DNA of 64,000 bases from an uncultured Clostridium sp. (GCA_930986425.1 CAKNJR010000002.1:1-64000), one strand, 5' to 3'; shown: positions 39,899 to 50,481, numbered from the stretch's first letter. A program made the numbers and translations. The notes: generated by a model not told the origin, from the letters alone.

Positions 39899-40270
39899 AT
39901 GATAGAAGTTGTAGCTGGAGTAATATATAAAAATAATAAATTTTTAATAGCACAAAGAAATTTAAAAAAATTACAAGGTGGATTATGGGAATTTCCTGGA
40001 GGAAAAGTAGAAAAAAATGAAAGCTATGAACAAGCTTTAATTAGAGAGATAAAAGAAGAATTTAACGCAGACATAGAAGTTGATAAGTATATAGGAGAAA
40101 ATCTATACCATTATCCTGAAAAGGATATAAAGTTATTTTTTTATAAAGCAAGATTAGTAAGTTCTAAAATAGAATTGCTAGAACATGAAAACTATGAATG
40201 GATTTCAAAAAATGAAAAAGATAAGTACAAATTTGCAGGAGCAGACGAAAAAGTATTTGATTTAATATAG
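39899..40270 (+). CDS. MutT/Nudix hydrolase
   Basis: A 123-residue Nudix protein with the box G35-x5-E-x7-REIKEEF (FPGGKVEKNES, residues 32-42). The GLWEFPGGK start of the box is typical of 8-oxo-dGTP diphosphatase (MutT), which cleans the nucleotide pool. The gene has RBS AAAGGCGG and is eight bases before the next gene, so they share an operon. Confidence 0.85.
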   Translation: MIEVVAGVIYKNNKFLIAQRNLKKLQGGLWEFPGGKVEKNESYEQALIREIKEEFNADIEVDKYIGENLYHYPEKDIKLFFYKARLVSSKIELLEHENYEWISKNEKDKYKFAGADEKVFDLI

Positions 40271-40278
40271 GAGCCCTT

Positions 40279-41301
40279 ATGAAAAAACTAGTTAGATTTG
40301 AAAAATATTCTAGGGAAGATATACATGATATATTTTCTCCTAATACAAAATTTGTACCAAATACAGGAACATGGGGATTGCAAGGAATAATAAGGGTGCC
40401 AGAAACAAAGAGCGATTATATATTTATTGTTACATATAAATCCAAACAATCGCTTAAGGAATTAGATGAGAATATTGATGAAAATGGAATATTAACTTGG
40501 CGATCACAGAAACGACAAAAATTAAACAGTCCAATGATAAAAGATTTTATTAATCATGATTATTTAAAAAATAATATTTATTTATTTCTTAGAACTTCTG
40601 AAAAGGAAGATTATGAATATATGGGATTGCTTGCATATGTAGAGCATGACAACCAAAGAGAAAGACCAGTTTATTTTAAATGGCAAATATTAGATTGGAA
40701 TAATAAAAATAAAGAGAATTTAAAAAATGACGAAAAACTATTGGATTTTGAGAAAGATAATAATACAGACAAAATGGAATTGCAGTTGAGTGAAGATGAT
40801 ACCGAATATATATATGAAATTAATGAAAGAAAAGGAAAAGATACAAAAGAATTTTATAGCAATAAAAATTATAATTTTGAAGGAGAAGCAAAAAAGAATT
40901 CTGCAGTAGGTAAAAAGGGAGAAGACTTAGTTGTAGAATATGAGAAAATGAAACTTATTGCAGAAGGAAGAAATGACTTAGCAGAGAAGGTATTTGCAAC
41001 GAGAAATATCGCTGGAAACGCAGAAAGATTTGATGTATTATCTTATGATAAAGATGGAAATGAAAAATACATAGAAGTAAAAACTACTAAAGGAAATTTG
41101 GATAATTTATTTTATATTTCGGAAAATGAAATTGCATTTTCAGAAGAGTATCCAGAAAATTATTATTTATATAGAATTTATAAATTTGACACTGAGACAA
41201 TGTCTGCATTCTTGAGTATAAAAAAGGGACCAATAGAAAGAAAGTATTTGCAATCGGTAAATTATGTGGGGAGGATAGGAGAAAAAAGAAGTGAAATATA
41301 G
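40279..41301 (+). CDS. DUF3427-DUF3883 nuclease-like protein
   Basis: A 340-residue protein. The N-terminal half (about 1-150) resembles DUF3427, with VRFEKYSREDIHDIF and ITWRSQ-like LTWRSQ, a domain usually fused to helicases. The C-terminal half (about 205-320) resembles DUF3883, a PD-(D/E)xK nuclease-like fold with GKKGEDLVVEYE, FDVLSYD and the YIEVKTTKG active strand. This pairing is typical of restriction and phage-defence loci. The lysine and glutamate of EVKTTK are intact. It follows MutT by eight bases in an island next to a type I restriction operon. Confidence 0.7.
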   Translation: MKKLVRFEKYSREDIHDIFSPNTKFVPNTGTWGLQGIIRVPETKSDYIFIVTYKSKQSLKELDENIDENGILTWRSQKRQKLNSPMIKDFINHDYLKNNIYLFLRTSEKEDYEYMGLLAYVEHDNQRERPVYFKWQILDWNNKNKENLKNDEKLLDFEKDNNTDKMELQLSEDDTEYIYEINERKGKDTKEFYSNKNYNFEGEAKKNSAVGKKGEDLVVEYEKMKLIAEGRNDLAEKVFATRNIAGNAERFDVLSYDKDGNEKYIEVKTTKGNLDNLFYISENEIAFSEEYPENYYLYRIYKFDTETMSAFLSIKKGPIERKYLQSVNYVGRIGEKRSEI

Positions 41302-41369
41302 ATTATAGTGATAAATGAATTTAAAAAAGTTAAAGAATATTAATTCTTACCATTGCCAAATAATATTAA

Positions 41370-41404
41370 AAGACTAGTATGAATACCATTCTCTAGTCTT
41401 TTTA
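41370..41404 (+). terminator. Hairpin terminator after the DUF3883 gene
   Basis: A 10-bp stem (AAAAGACTAG with CTAGTCTTTT) around a 13-base loop, ending in a T tract. The gap 41302-41544 otherwise holds only short AT-rich sequence and degraded coding frame. Confidence 0.65.
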
Positions 41405-41544
41405 TGATGATTTGAATAAAAATATAAAATATTGTAAAAACTATGGAAAAAAATGTTGAAATATGATATTTTATATTTAAATTAACAAAGGAATTAGGTT
41501 AATACTGGAAAATTATGTAGGAATAAAGGAAATAAAAAGATTAA

Positions 41545-41868
41545 TTGAAGGGAATAAGCATTGCTTTTAATATCGAAAGAAATGATATCGATGGATTAAT
41601 AATAAGAAATGAAAATTTAGATTATAATCTTATAATATATGATAATGTACCAGGTGGAGCAGGACATATAAAAAGATTAAATGATGACAAAACTTTGACA
41701 GAGGCTCTTAGAGCTGCATATCAAAAGGTAAACCCAAATTGTTGTGAAGAAAATATTTCTTGTTATAATTGTCTGAGAAATTATTATAATCAAAAGTATC
41801 ATAAAATTTTATTAAGAAAAAGCGCAAAGGAAGGAATAAAATATATTTTAAATGAAAAAGGAGAATAA
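41545..41868 (+). pseudogene. C-terminal remnant of a DUF1998 helicase-type protein
   Basis: A 107-residue fragment with the DUF1998 signature IYDNVPGGAGHIKRL and a Cys-rich SCYNCLRNYYNQKYH segment. These tails belong to large DEAD/DEAH helicases and to DrmB-like proteins of DISARM. Everything upstream is gone except a short piece in another frame (LIEG) that would join by removing one G near 41550. The TTG start is an artefact of truncation. It is therefore a decayed defence gene rather than a working small protein. Confidence 0.7.
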
Positions 41869-41871
41869 AAT

Positions 41872-42333
41872 ATGGATATAGATGAGAAAAAAATAAATAT
41901 GTGTTTGGAAAAGGGAAAGCTTGAAGTAAAAGATCATATTAAATTTAAATATATAGTTGAGATACTAAGACTATTTAACATACATGTTGATGGATGGATG
42001 AAAGGTAGTTATATACTTAATGAAAAAGAAGGTATAATGTTTACAAGAAATGATAATGCTTATTGGAAAGACAAGTTCGATGATGAATATATGTATGAAA
42101 AGTGTATAGCACAAGAGGAAAAAAATATAGAAGATGTTAATTGGTATTGGGGAGAAAGAAAAATATATATTTTTCGAAAGGAAAATGATGCTGAATATGA
42201 ATTTATGGGGTGCTTTGTGCAGGATCCGAAAAAATTAAAACAGTTACGTGCTCAAGGTATTTGTAATGAAAGACCATATAAAAAAATTGGAGAAGAAGTA
42301 ATATTGACGAAATTAAAAAGTATATCAGACTGA
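41872..42333 (+). CDS. Hypothetical protein upstream of hsdM
   Basis: A 153-residue soluble protein of unknown family, three bases after the DUF1998 remnant. It is rich in Lys, Glu and Trp (KWGE..YIFR, YEFMGCFVQDPKK). The C-terminal YEFMGCF segment resembles DNA-binding or restriction-associated proteins only in tone, and I do not recognise it. It is transcribed towards the type I restriction operon. Confidence 0.6.
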   Translation: MDIDEKKINMCLEKGKLEVKDHIKFKYIVEILRLFNIHVDGWMKGSYILNEKEGIMFTRNDNAYWKDKFDDEYMYEKCIAQEEKNIEDVNWYWGERKIYIFRKENDAEYEFMGCFVQDPKKLKQLRAQGICNERPYKKIGEEVILTKLKSISD

Positions 42334-42423
42334 ATGTAAAAAAGTATGGAAAAATTTGTTGAAAAAAAATTTTTTAGTTATATAAAATATAATAGAAAAG
42401 TATAGATAAATGGGGGCAATAAA

Positions 42424-43944
42424 ATGGCAAAAAAAGAATCAAGTACAACACTTGGATATGAGGATAAATTATGGCAAGCAGCAGACAAGTTAAGAGGTAG
42501 TATGGATGCGGCAGAATATAAGCACGTTGTGCTAGGGTTAATATTCTTGAAATATGTATCTGATGCTTTTGAAACTAGACAGAAACAATTAGAAAAGGAA
42601 GAACTTGCCGATCCAGAAGACAAAGATGAGTATATTTCTGAAAATGTATTTTGGGTTCCAAAAGAAGCAAGATGGGAAGAAATATTGAAACATGCTAATA
42701 CACCAGAGATAGGTCAGATTATAGATAGAGCAATGGAAGCTATCGAAAAGGAAAACCAAAGGTTAAAGAATGTATTAAATAAAAACTATGCTAGACCAGA
42801 ATTGGATAAAACAAGATTAGGGGAATTAGTTACGCTATTTACAAATTTAGAAATAGGGACAGATAAAGCAAAAGAAATAGATATGCTAGGAAGAGTATAT
42901 GAATATTTCTTGAGTAAATTTGCATCTGCAGAAGGAAAAAATGGAGGAGAGTTTTATACTCCAGCATGTATAGTAAAAACTCTGGTATCCATGATCGAAC
43001 CATTTAATGGAAAGGTTTATGATCCTTGTTGCGGTTCTGGCGGAATGTTTGTACAATCCTATAAATTTGTTAAAGAACATCAAGGAAATTTAAGAGATGT
43101 ATCAATATATGGGCAAGAAAGAAACCATACTACATGGAAGTTAGCTAAAATGAATTTAGCGATTAGACAAATTGATGGAAATTTAGGTGATAGGAATTCA
43201 GATACATTTTTTAATGATTTGCATAAAACTTTAAAAGCAGATTATATACTTGCTAATCCACCATTCAATATTTCTGATTGGGGCGGAGATAAATTAAAAG
43301 ATGATGTAAGATGGAAATATGGAATTCCACCAGTAGGAAATGCCAATTATGCATGGTTACAACATATGATTCATCATTTGAATCCAGAAACTGGAGTTGC
43401 AGGTACAGTTTTAGCTAATGGAGCATTGGCAAGCGATTCTAGTGGTGAAGGTGAGATTAGAAAGAATATGATTGAAGGTAGAATAATTGAATGTATAGTG
43501 GCTATGCCAAGTCAATTATTTTATGCTACAGGTATTCCTTGTTCTTTATGGATAATGAGAAAAAATAGAGATGAAAGCACAAGAGACAAGATTTTATTTA
43601 TTGATGCAAGAAATTTAGGAACAATGGTAGATAGAAAAGTAAAAGAACTTACAGATGAAGATATTAATAAAATTGCTAGTACATATCATAATTGGAGAAA
43701 AAATGAGGACTATGAGGATGAATTAGGCTTTTGTAAATCTGCAACAATAGAAGAAGTAAAAGAAAATGATTATGCATTAACTCCTGGAAGATATGTAGGT
43801 ACACCAGAAGAAGAGGATGATGGAATACCATTTGAAGAAAAGATGAAGAAATTAACTGACGAATTATCTAAACAATTAAAAGAAGAAGAAGCTCTTAATG
43901 TAGAGTTAAAAAAAGTGTTGGGAGCGATTGGATATGAAATTTAA
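42424..43944 (+). CDS. hsdM: Type I restriction-modification methyltransferase subunit HsdM
   Basis: A 506-residue N6-adenine methyltransferase. Motif I is D200-PCCGSGG, the catalytic motif is N278-PPF, and the N-terminal helical domain ([20 protein letters not shown]) is standard. With HsdS it methylates the host recognition site and is required for HsdR cutting. RBS GGGGG precedes ATG 42424. It overlaps hsdS by 11 bases, giving translational coupling. It is preceded by 90 bases with a TATAAT but no good -35. Confidence 0.96.
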   Translation: MAKKESSTTLGYEDKLWQAADKLRGSMDAAEYKHVVLGLIFLKYVSDAFETRQKQLEKEELADPEDKDEYISENVFWVPKEARWEEILKHANTPEIGQIIDRAMEAIEKENQRLKNVLNKNYARPELDKTRLGELVTLFTNLEIGTDKAKEIDMLGRVYEYFLSKFASAEGKNGGEFYTPACIVKTLVSMIEPFNGKVYDPCCGSGGMFVQSYKFVKEHQGNLRDVSIYGQERNHTTWKLAKMNLAIRQIDGNLGDRNSDTFFNDLHKTLKADYILANPPFNISDWGGDKLKDDVRWKYGIPPVGNANYAWLQHMIHHLNPETGVAGTVLANGALASDSSGEGEIRKNMIEGRIIECIVAMPSQLFYATGIPCSLWIMRKNRDESTRDKILFIDARNLGTMVDRKVKELTDEDINKIASTYHNWRKNEDYEDELGFCKSATIEEVKENDYALTPGRYVGTPEEEDDGIPFEEKMKKLTDELSKQLKEEEALNVELKKVLGAIGYEI

Positions 43945-44983
43945 GTTAAAAGATATTGCTGATATAACTATGGGACAATCTCCTAAAGGAAAATCCTATA
44001 ATAACAAAAAAGATGGAAAGGCATTTTTACAAGGACGAAAAACTTTTGGAAGAATGTATCCAACGATTGATACATGGACTACTGAACCAAAGAAAATAGC
44101 TAAAAGTGGAAGTGTTTTAATGAGTGTAAGAGCACCAGTTGGTGATATTAATATAGCAAATGATGAAATATGTATAGGGAGAGGTTTATGTTCAATAAAT
44201 GCTAAAAATGGAAATAATAAATATTTGTATTATCTATTATTAAATAATAAAGCTAATATTATAAGAAAATCGTCAGGAACGGTATTTGATTCTATTAATA
44301 AAGAACAGTTAGAAGAAACAATTCTAAATGTTCATAAAGACAAAGAACAAAGTAAAATAGTATCTGTTCTAAATACTATAGATGAGAAAATTGAACTAAA
44401 TACTCAAACAAATAATAATTTGTTTAATTTAATAAAAAATATGTATTTTAAAATGCAAGAAGATATGACAGAATTTAAAAATATAAAATTGAAGGATATT
44501 GCTAATATTAGTTCTGGTAAAAGACCTAAAAATAAAGGTGTTGAATACAATATTCCTTTAATAGGAGCAAGTGGAATTATGTCATATACAGAAGAATACA
44601 ATTCAGATAATGATATTTTAGTAATTGGAAGAGTAGGAACATTAGGAGTAGTTCAAAGATATTTTGAGAAGATATGGTTATCTGATAATACTCTTACAAT
44701 AAAGACAGTATATTCAAATGTATTAGAAAATTATTTGAAATATGTAGATTATCAATCTTTAAATAGAGGTTCAACACAACCGTTGATAACGCAAACAGAT
44801 ATTAGTAATTTGGATATAAAATTTAATGAAAAAGAGTTTAATAAATTCGAAGATGAAGTTATTAAATTAAGAAAAAAAATAGAATTAAATAATAAACAAA
44901 ATAAAATTTTAGAACAATTAAGAGACACATTACTCCCAAAGTTAATGAATGGAGAAATAGATTTAATAAAAATAGAGGTGTAA
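43934..44983 (+). CDS. hsdS: Type I restriction-modification specificity subunit HsdS
   Basis: A 349-residue protein with two target-recognition domains (starting [16 protein letters not shown] and [15 protein letters not shown]) separated by conserved coiled helices ([43 protein letters not shown]). It sets the DNA sequence recognised by the HsdM and HsdR complex. ATG 43934 is preceded by GGGAG and lies inside the end of hsdM. The gene is full length. Specificity cannot be read from sequence. Confidence 0.93.
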   Translation: MKFKLKDIADITMGQSPKGKSYNNKKDGKAFLQGRKTFGRMYPTIDTWTTEPKKIAKSGSVLMSVRAPVGDINIANDEICIGRGLCSINAKNGNNKYLYYLLLNNKANIIRKSSGTVFDSINKEQLEETILNVHKDKEQSKIVSVLNTIDEKIELNTQTNNNLFNLIKNMYFKMQEDMTEFKNIKLKDIANISSGKRPKNKGVEYNIPLIGASGIMSYTEEYNSDNDILVIGRVGTLGVVQRYFEKIWLSDNTLTIKTVYSNVLENYLKYVDYQSLNRGSTQPLITQTDISNLDIKFNEKEFNKFEDEVIKLRKKIELNNKQNKILEQLRDTLLPKLMNGEIDLIKIEV

Positions 44984-44987
44984 AATT

Positions 44988-45653
44988 ATGGAATTGCTAG
45001 AAAATGCTGATAAATATGGATTAACTCATATTTTTTGTAGTAAAATTTTTATGATAGAGAAACCTTTACAATTAACAATTGATGAAAAAATATATTTATT
45101 AGAGTATCCAGATTATGTACAGGATATTAATAAAGATTTGTATAAGTTGTTAATAGAAGAATTTCGTAATGGAAATCAATTATTTTTACGCTTATATAAA
45201 CAAATGATTATTTCTAAACCAATTTTTCAATTTGAAAAATATTGTGGCAAAAATATAGATTTAAGTTATTTGGAGAAAGAAACTAGTAATTTTAAAAATA
45301 TAGTATATAATCCAAATAATAACGACAAATTTATTGCTATTGTAGATATTGAAAAACATTTTATACATATATATGAGTTTATCTCGCAGTCAGATGATTA
45401 TAAAGCAAAATATATTCATGCTGAATATATGGATAATAAAATTGTTCATCTTGATTATTCTATAAATCAATATACACGAGAAGAATATAAAAGCATTATA
45501 AATTGTCCATATGATATAGAAAAAAGTGATAGTCATAAAAAAATATGGAGATTAGATGGAAAAATATCAATAGAAAAATTTTATAGTATTATTCTATGTA
45601 TGTTTGATAAAAATGAAAATTACATAAAAGAATTATTTATGCAAAAAGAATAG
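44988..45653 (+). CDS. Unknown gene inserted between hsdS and hsdR
   Basis: A 221-residue soluble protein of no recognised family, four bases after hsdS. Predicted alpha/beta with Tyr-, Asp- and Ile-rich segments (YLLEYPDYVQ, FIAIVDIEKHFIHIYEF). Its tight spacing to hsdS and the 46-base gap to hsdR mean it is transcribed with the restriction operon. It has no visible nuclease, ATPase or membrane motif. It could control restriction, add a second function or be unrelated cargo. Confidence 0.75.
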   Translation: MELLENADKYGLTHIFCSKIFMIEKPLQLTIDEKIYLLEYPDYVQDINKDLYKLLIEEFRNGNQLFLRLYKQMIISKPIFQFEKYCGKNIDLSYLEKETSNFKNIVYNPNNNDKFIAIVDIEKHFIHIYEFISQSDDYKAKYIHAEYMDNKIVHLDYSINQYTREEYKSIINCPYDIEKSDSHKKIWRLDGKISIEKFYSIILCMFDKNENYIKELFMQKE

Positions 45654-45699
45654 TCATACAAATTGTTATTTGTAAAATGAATAGAGAGGAATGAAAGAT

Positions 45700-48600
45700 A
45701 TGTTTAAAGAATCAAATGTAGAAGAAGCAATAATCGAACAATTACAAGAATTAGGCTATGAATATCAGTATGGACCAGATATAGAAAGAGACTACAAAGA
45801 GCCTATATTAAAAGATATGTTTTATGATTCTTTATACAAGATTAATAAAGATATTACCAAAGATATAGCTGATGAAGTATATAGAAAGGTAAGAAACTTT
45901 AGAAATGTTGATTTAGTAGAAGCAAATTACGAATTTTATCATATGCTATATGCAGGAGTAGAAGTCCCAATAGAAGGGGATAGAACTTTTGTTGCAAGAT
46001 TAATTGATAGAAATAATATTGAAAACAATGTATTTCAAGTAATTAATCAATATACAGTAATAGAATATAAAGAAAAAAGACCAGATGTTGTTGTATTTAT
46101 AAATGGAATTCCTCTTATCGTTTTTGAATTAAAAAATGCAATCAATGAAGATACTACAATAGAGAATGCATATAATCAAATAAAAAATTACCAAGAAGAT
46201 ATTAGAAACTTATTTTACTATAATGCATTTAGTGTTATCAGTGATGGAATAAATGCTAGAATAGGAACAATTACAGCAGATTTTAATAGATTTATGACAT
46301 GGAAATCTAAAGATGGTGAGAAGCCAGAAGAAAATATAAATCAAATAGATGTAATATTGAATGGTGTGTTTAGAAAAGATAGATTAATAGATATAATAAG
46401 TAATTTTATTTTATTTCAAAATAAAGAAGAAGGCAGAATAAAAATATTAGCTGGTTATCAACAATATTTTGCTGTAGAGAAGTCAATAAAAAGTACATTA
46501 AAAGCAATAGAAGAACATTCTGGAAAAGCTGGTGTTGTATGGCATACGCAGGGATCTGGAAAGAGTTTTGCTATGGTATTTTATACTGGAAAAATGTTAA
46601 AAATACCTGATTTGAATAATCCTACTATTGTAGTTTTAACAGATAGAAACGATTTAGATAATCAATTATATAGTACATTTGCTAATACAAATAGGGAAAT
46701 TTTGCCACAAGAAGCTACACAAGCTTTAAATAGAAAAAATTTAAAGGAACTTTTAAAAGTTAATGCTGGCGGAATAATCTTTACAACAATTCAAAAATTT
46801 GAAGAAGGCGAAGATGTAATATCAGAAAGAGATAATATTATATTTATAGTTGACGAGGCACATAGAAGTCAATACAGTTTAGAAAAAAAGCTTAATAGGA
46901 AAACAGGAGAATTCCAAGTTGGATATGCTAAAAAAATGAGAGATAGTTTGCCAAATGCAACCTTTATAGCTTTTACAGGAACACCTATTGAATATGCAGA
47001 TAAAAATACAAGAATTTTATTTGGAGACTATATAGATATATATGATATGACACAAGCTGTATTAGATAATGCAACTGTACCAATCTATTATGAAAATAGA
47101 GTAGCAAAATTGAAGTTGGACGAAGAAGTACTTAAAGAAATAGATGATGAATACAACTATATAGTTGAAAATGATGAAGCAGATGCTGAGACAGTAAACA
47201 AATCTAAAGAAGAATTAGCGAAACTTGAAACTGTTATAGGCTCACAAGATAGATTGGATATGCTTTCAAAAGATATAATAGAACATTATGAACAAAGAGC
47301 AGATATACTAAATGGAAAAGCAATGATAGTATGTATGACAAGGAAAATAGCAATAAATCTCTATAAAGAAATATTGAATAAAAGACCAGATTGGAATAAT
47401 AAAATAAAAGTAGTTTTGACAGATAATAATAACGATCCAACAGAGTGGCATGAAATAGTAGGAAATAAAAAATATAGAGATGATCTAGCAATAGAATTTA
47501 AAAACGAAGAAAGTGAGTTGAAAATTGTTATAGTTGTTGATATGTGGTTAACAGGGTTCGATGTACCTGACCTTGCTACAATGTACATAGATAAGCCTAT
47601 GAGAGGACATAATTTAATGCAAGCTATAGCACGTGTTAATAGAGTATATAAAGATAAAGAAGCAGGATTGATAGTTGACTATATAGGAATTGGTGCGGAT
47701 TTAAGAAATGCTTTAAACGAATATACAAATAGAGATAGAGATAAAGTACCAGATATTACTGCAGCATATGTTATAGTCAAGGAAAAATTAGAGATAATGA
47801 GAGACTTTTTCTATGGATTTAATTATGAACCATTTTTTAGTAGTTCTAATCAATTAAGATTAAAAACTCTTGCAGATGGAATTAATTATGTTTTAGAAAA
47901 AGATGAAGAAGAAAGGAAGGACTTTATTACTGAAGCGACTGCATTATCTCAAGCAGAAACTTTAGCTAGAACAATTCTAGATGACCAAACAAAATTGGAG
48001 ATTGAATTTTTTAAAGGAGTAAAAGTTGGTATAAATAAAATAACAGGCACAGGACATTTAACAACAACAGAAGTAAATCAAAGAATTTTAGGTGTACTAG
48101 AACAGGCTATACAAGAGGATGGAATAATTGATATATTTAAAGCAGCAGAAAAAAGTAATCCGGAGATTTCAATACTTTCAGAAGAATACCTAGAAGGTAT
48201 AAAAAAGAGTAAAAACAAAAATATTGCAGCTGCATTGTTGAAAAGATTGATTGATGGAAATATTAAAATATTTAAAAGAACGAATTTAGTAAAATCAGAA
48301 TTATTTTCACAAAAAATGGCAGAAATCATGAAAAAATATAATAATCGTCTAATAACAAGTGCAGAAGTAATTGAAGAGTTATTAAATCTTTCAAAAGAAT
48401 TAGTAGAAGCAAAAAATGAAGGAAAAGAAAAAGGCTTAACAGATGATGAATATGCTTTTTATGATGCATTAGTAAAGGATCCAAATGTATTAAAAGAAAT
48501 GAAAGATGAAGTATTGATACAATTAGCACATGAATTAACAGAGACTGTTAGAAAAAACCGAACAGTAGATTGGGATAAAAAGGAATCTGCTAGGGCTTTT

Positions 48601-48831
48601 ATGAGAAGAGAAATAAAAAGGCTTTTGAGGAAATATCATTATCCACCAACGAAGGCTGATGAAGCAGTACAAACAGTTGTAATGCAAGCTGAATTAATGG
48701 GGGAAAATTACGATATAAAATCATCAGAAAATATAAATGTAGAGGTTAAACCTAGTATTCAATATTCTGATAATAATACTGAAAAACTAGGTATGGTAGC
48801 AGAAGAAAGTGAAAAATATAAGTATGAATAA
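45700..48831 (+). CDS. hsdR: Type I restriction endonuclease subunit HsdR
   Basis: A 1043-residue motor and nuclease. The PD-(D/E)xK site is D129...E143-L-K145 (PDVVVFINGIPLIVFELKNA region). The helicase has Walker A G285-SGKS289, Walker B DEAH at 385-388 and motif VI-like LTGFDVPDLATMYIDK. It translocates DNA and cuts far from the recognition site when unmodified. ATG 45691 is too close to the ribosome site GAGAGGA; ATG 45700 is at normal spacing. The protein is intact. Confidence 0.96.
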   Translation: MFKESNVEEAIIEQLQELGYEYQYGPDIERDYKEPILKDMFYDSLYKINKDITKDIADEVYRKVRNFRNVDLVEANYEFYHMLYAGVEVPIEGDRTFVARLIDRNNIENNVFQVINQYTVIEYKEKRPDVVVFINGIPLIVFELKNAINEDTTIENAYNQIKNYQEDIRNLFYYNAFSVISDGINARIGTITADFNRFMTWKSKDGEKPEENINQIDVILNGVFRKDRLIDIISNFILFQNKEEGRIKILAGYQQYFAVEKSIKSTLKAIEEHSGKAGVVWHTQGSGKSFAMVFYTGKMLKIPDLNNPTIVVLTDRNDLDNQLYSTFANTNREILPQEATQALNRKNLKELLKVNAGGIIFTTIQKFEEGEDVISERDNIIFIVDEAHRSQYSLEKKLNRKTGEFQVGYAKKMRDSLPNATFIAFTGTPIEYADKNTRILFGDYIDIYDMTQAVLDNATVPIYYENRVAKLKLDEEVLKEIDDEYNYIVENDEADAETVNKSKEELAKLETVIGSQDRLDMLSKDIIEHYEQRADILNGKAMIVCMTRKIAINLYKEILNKRPDWNNKIKVVLTDNNNDPTEWHEIVGNKKYRDDLAIEFKNEESELKIVIVVDMWLTGFDVPDLATMYIDKPMRGHNLMQAIARVNRVYKDKEAGLIVDYIGIGADLRNALNEYTNRDRDKVPDITAAYVIVKEKLEIMRDFFYGFNYEPFFSSSNQLRLKTLADGINYVLEKDEEERKDFITEATALSQAETLARTILDDQTKLEIEFFKGVKVGINKITGTGHLTTTEVNQRILGVLEQAIQEDGIIDIFKAAEKSNPEISILSEEYLEGIKKSKNKNIAAALLKRLIDGNIKIFKRTNLVKSELFSQKMAEIMKKYNNRLITSAEVIEELLNLSKELVEAKNEGKEKGLTDDEYAFYDALVKDPNVLKEMKDEVLIQLAHELTETVRKNRTVDWDKKESARAFMRREIKRLLRKYHYPPTKADEAVQTVVMQAELMGENYDIKSSENINVEVKPSIQYSDNNTEKLGMVAEESEKYKYE

Positions 48832-49219
48832 AATTATAAAAGGAAAATATAAGATTATATTTTATAAACAAAATGGAGAAATATCTGATATTAAGGAACT
48901 TACTAAGGATAATTTGGAAAGTATAAATGGAATGATGACCAGATGTACTTTAGAAGATGAAAGTGAAATGGTTGGCTTCGCAGATCCATTTAGAACATGT
49001 GATAGAAATTCATATGATGGTAAAGTACATGATAATATATTTTTATGGACATGGGATAATTTAGATGAAGAAAATCATAAGTTAATAGGTGATGAAAAAA
49101 ATAAATATAATCAAACTTTTAAGAAAGTGAATATAGATGAGATTATAAAAGTAGAATCTATTTTATATAGTAATCCTCGTTGGGGAGGAAAGCTTACTAA
49201 TAAATTTTCTATAAAATAA
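48824..49219 (+). CDS. Small orphan protein coupled to hsdR
   Basis: A 131-residue protein that starts inside the end of hsdR (ATGAATAA, 8-base overlap). It is Lys/Asp-rich and has a C-terminal PRWGGKLTNKF. No family is recognised. The overlap means it is co-translated with HsdR. It may be a modifier of restriction or an immunity-type protein, but I have no direct evidence. Confidence 0.65.
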   Translation: MNKIIKGKYKIIFYKQNGEISDIKELTKDNLESINGMMTRCTLEDESEMVGFADPFRTCDRNSYDGKVHDNIFLWTWDNLDEENHKLIGDEKNKYNQTFKKVNIDEIIKVESILYSNPRWGGKLTNKFSIK

Positions 49220-49238
49220 ATAAGATTCAGGAGAACAT

Positions 49239-49715
49239 ATGTTAGAAATAAATGATGGATATAATAAATTGAAGTTAAGTATAGATAACTATATTAATAA
49301 AAAGTACAGAAAATTTAATAAGTTAGATGAAGATGATTGCTGGTGTAATTTGTATATTGGTATAGAAAATGAGTATGTAAAAATAGAAGACTATTATTAT
49401 GATTTGGAATGCATAGAAGTGGATAATTTATATGAGATTTTAGAAAAATTTATTAACGATAAATTGGAAAGCAATTATAGTTTTGAACCAATAGAGCCAT
49501 CTTTTAAAATTTATTTTTATCCTTATGGAGAAGAGTATCAAAACAATAATTATGATCAAGAAAATATATCTAGAAAAGATAAGATGGCTAGGATATTTAT
49601 AGCTTTTATAGAAAAAGATACAAAAGCACCATCTTCTGATGGCGTATACATAGTATTAGATATAGATGATATTAGTAAAATATTAAATTATTTAGAGAAA
49701 ATACTAAAATCTTAA
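49239..49715 (+). CDS. Small soluble protein, possibly WapI/immunity-like
   Basis: A 158-residue acidic protein with DDCWCNLYIGIENEY near the N-terminus and a beta-alpha pattern. The W-x-n-l-x-I start weakly recalls immunity proteins of the WapI kind, but no toxin gene is near. It has an AGGAG ribosome site eight bases before ATG 49239 and follows the previous small gene by 19 bases, so it is in the same operon. Confidence 0.55.
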   Translation: MLEINDGYNKLKLSIDNYINKKYRKFNKLDEDDCWCNLYIGIENEYVKIEDYYYDLECIEVDNLYEILEKFINDKLESNYSFEPIEPSFKIYFYPYGEEYQNNNYDQENISRKDKMARIFIAFIEKDTKAPSSDGVYIVLDIDDISKILNYLEKILKS

Positions 49716-49728
49716 AAAAGGAGTTGTT

Positions 49729-50478
49729 ATGATTTATATTACAGGTGACACTCATTCGGATTTTACTAGATTTTCAACTGATAAATTTCCAATTCAAAGT
49801 GAAATGACAAAAAACGATTATGTAATTATTTGTGGCGACTTTGGAGGAGTATGGAATTATTTAGTAGAGAATACATATGAAAAATATTGGTTAGATTGGT
49901 TAAATGAAAAGAATTTTACAACATTATTTGTAGATGGAAATCATGAAAATTTTACAAGATTATACAATTATTCAATAGAGGAGTGGCATGGAGGAAAAGT
50001 TCATAAAATAAGAGATTCTGTATTACACTTAATGCGTGGAGAGATATTTGATATAGATAATAAAAAGTTCTTTACTTTTGGAGGGGCTAAATCACATGAT
50101 ATACAGGAGGGAATATTAAATTTAGATGAAGAAGAAAAAATATATGCATATAGAAAAAGAGGAGCATATTTCAGAATAAGAGATTATTCATGGTGGGATT
50201 TAGAACTTCCAACTCAAGAAGAAATGAAAAATGGAATAAACAATTTGGAAAATGTAAATTATAAAGTAGATTATATTATAACACATTGTTGTCCTACAAG
50301 TGTACAAGCTATACTTAGTGATGGAACATATAAGAAAGATTATCTTACAGATTATTTACAAGAAATATCAGAAAAATGTGAATTTTTTGGTCATTATCAT
50401 GATAATAGACAAATTAATTCACAGTTTGTTTTACTTTATGAAGATATTGTACCATTGGAGTTTGAAAATATATTTTAA
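49729..50478 (+). CDS. Metallophosphoesterase
   Basis: A 249-residue calcineurin-like phosphoesterase with ITGDTHSD, CGDFGG, DGNHENF and GHYHDN metal ligands. RBS AAAGGAG is eight bases before ATG. Phosphoesterases of this type act on nucleotides or small phosphodiesters and occur in several defence loci. It ends the restriction-linked operon and is followed by a strong terminator. Confidence 0.88.
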   Translation: MIYITGDTHSDFTRFSTDKFPIQSEMTKNDYVIICGDFGGVWNYLVENTYEKYWLDWLNEKNFTTLFVDGNHENFTRLYNYSIEEWHGGKVHKIRDSVLHLMRGEIFDIDNKKFFTFGGAKSHDIQEGILNLDEEEKIYAYRKRGAYFRIRDYSWWDLELPTQEEMKNGINNLENVNYKVDYIITHCCPTSVQAILSDGTYKKDYLTDYLQEISEKCEFFGHYHDNRQINSQFVLLYEDIVPLEFENIF

Positions 50479-50481
50479 ATT

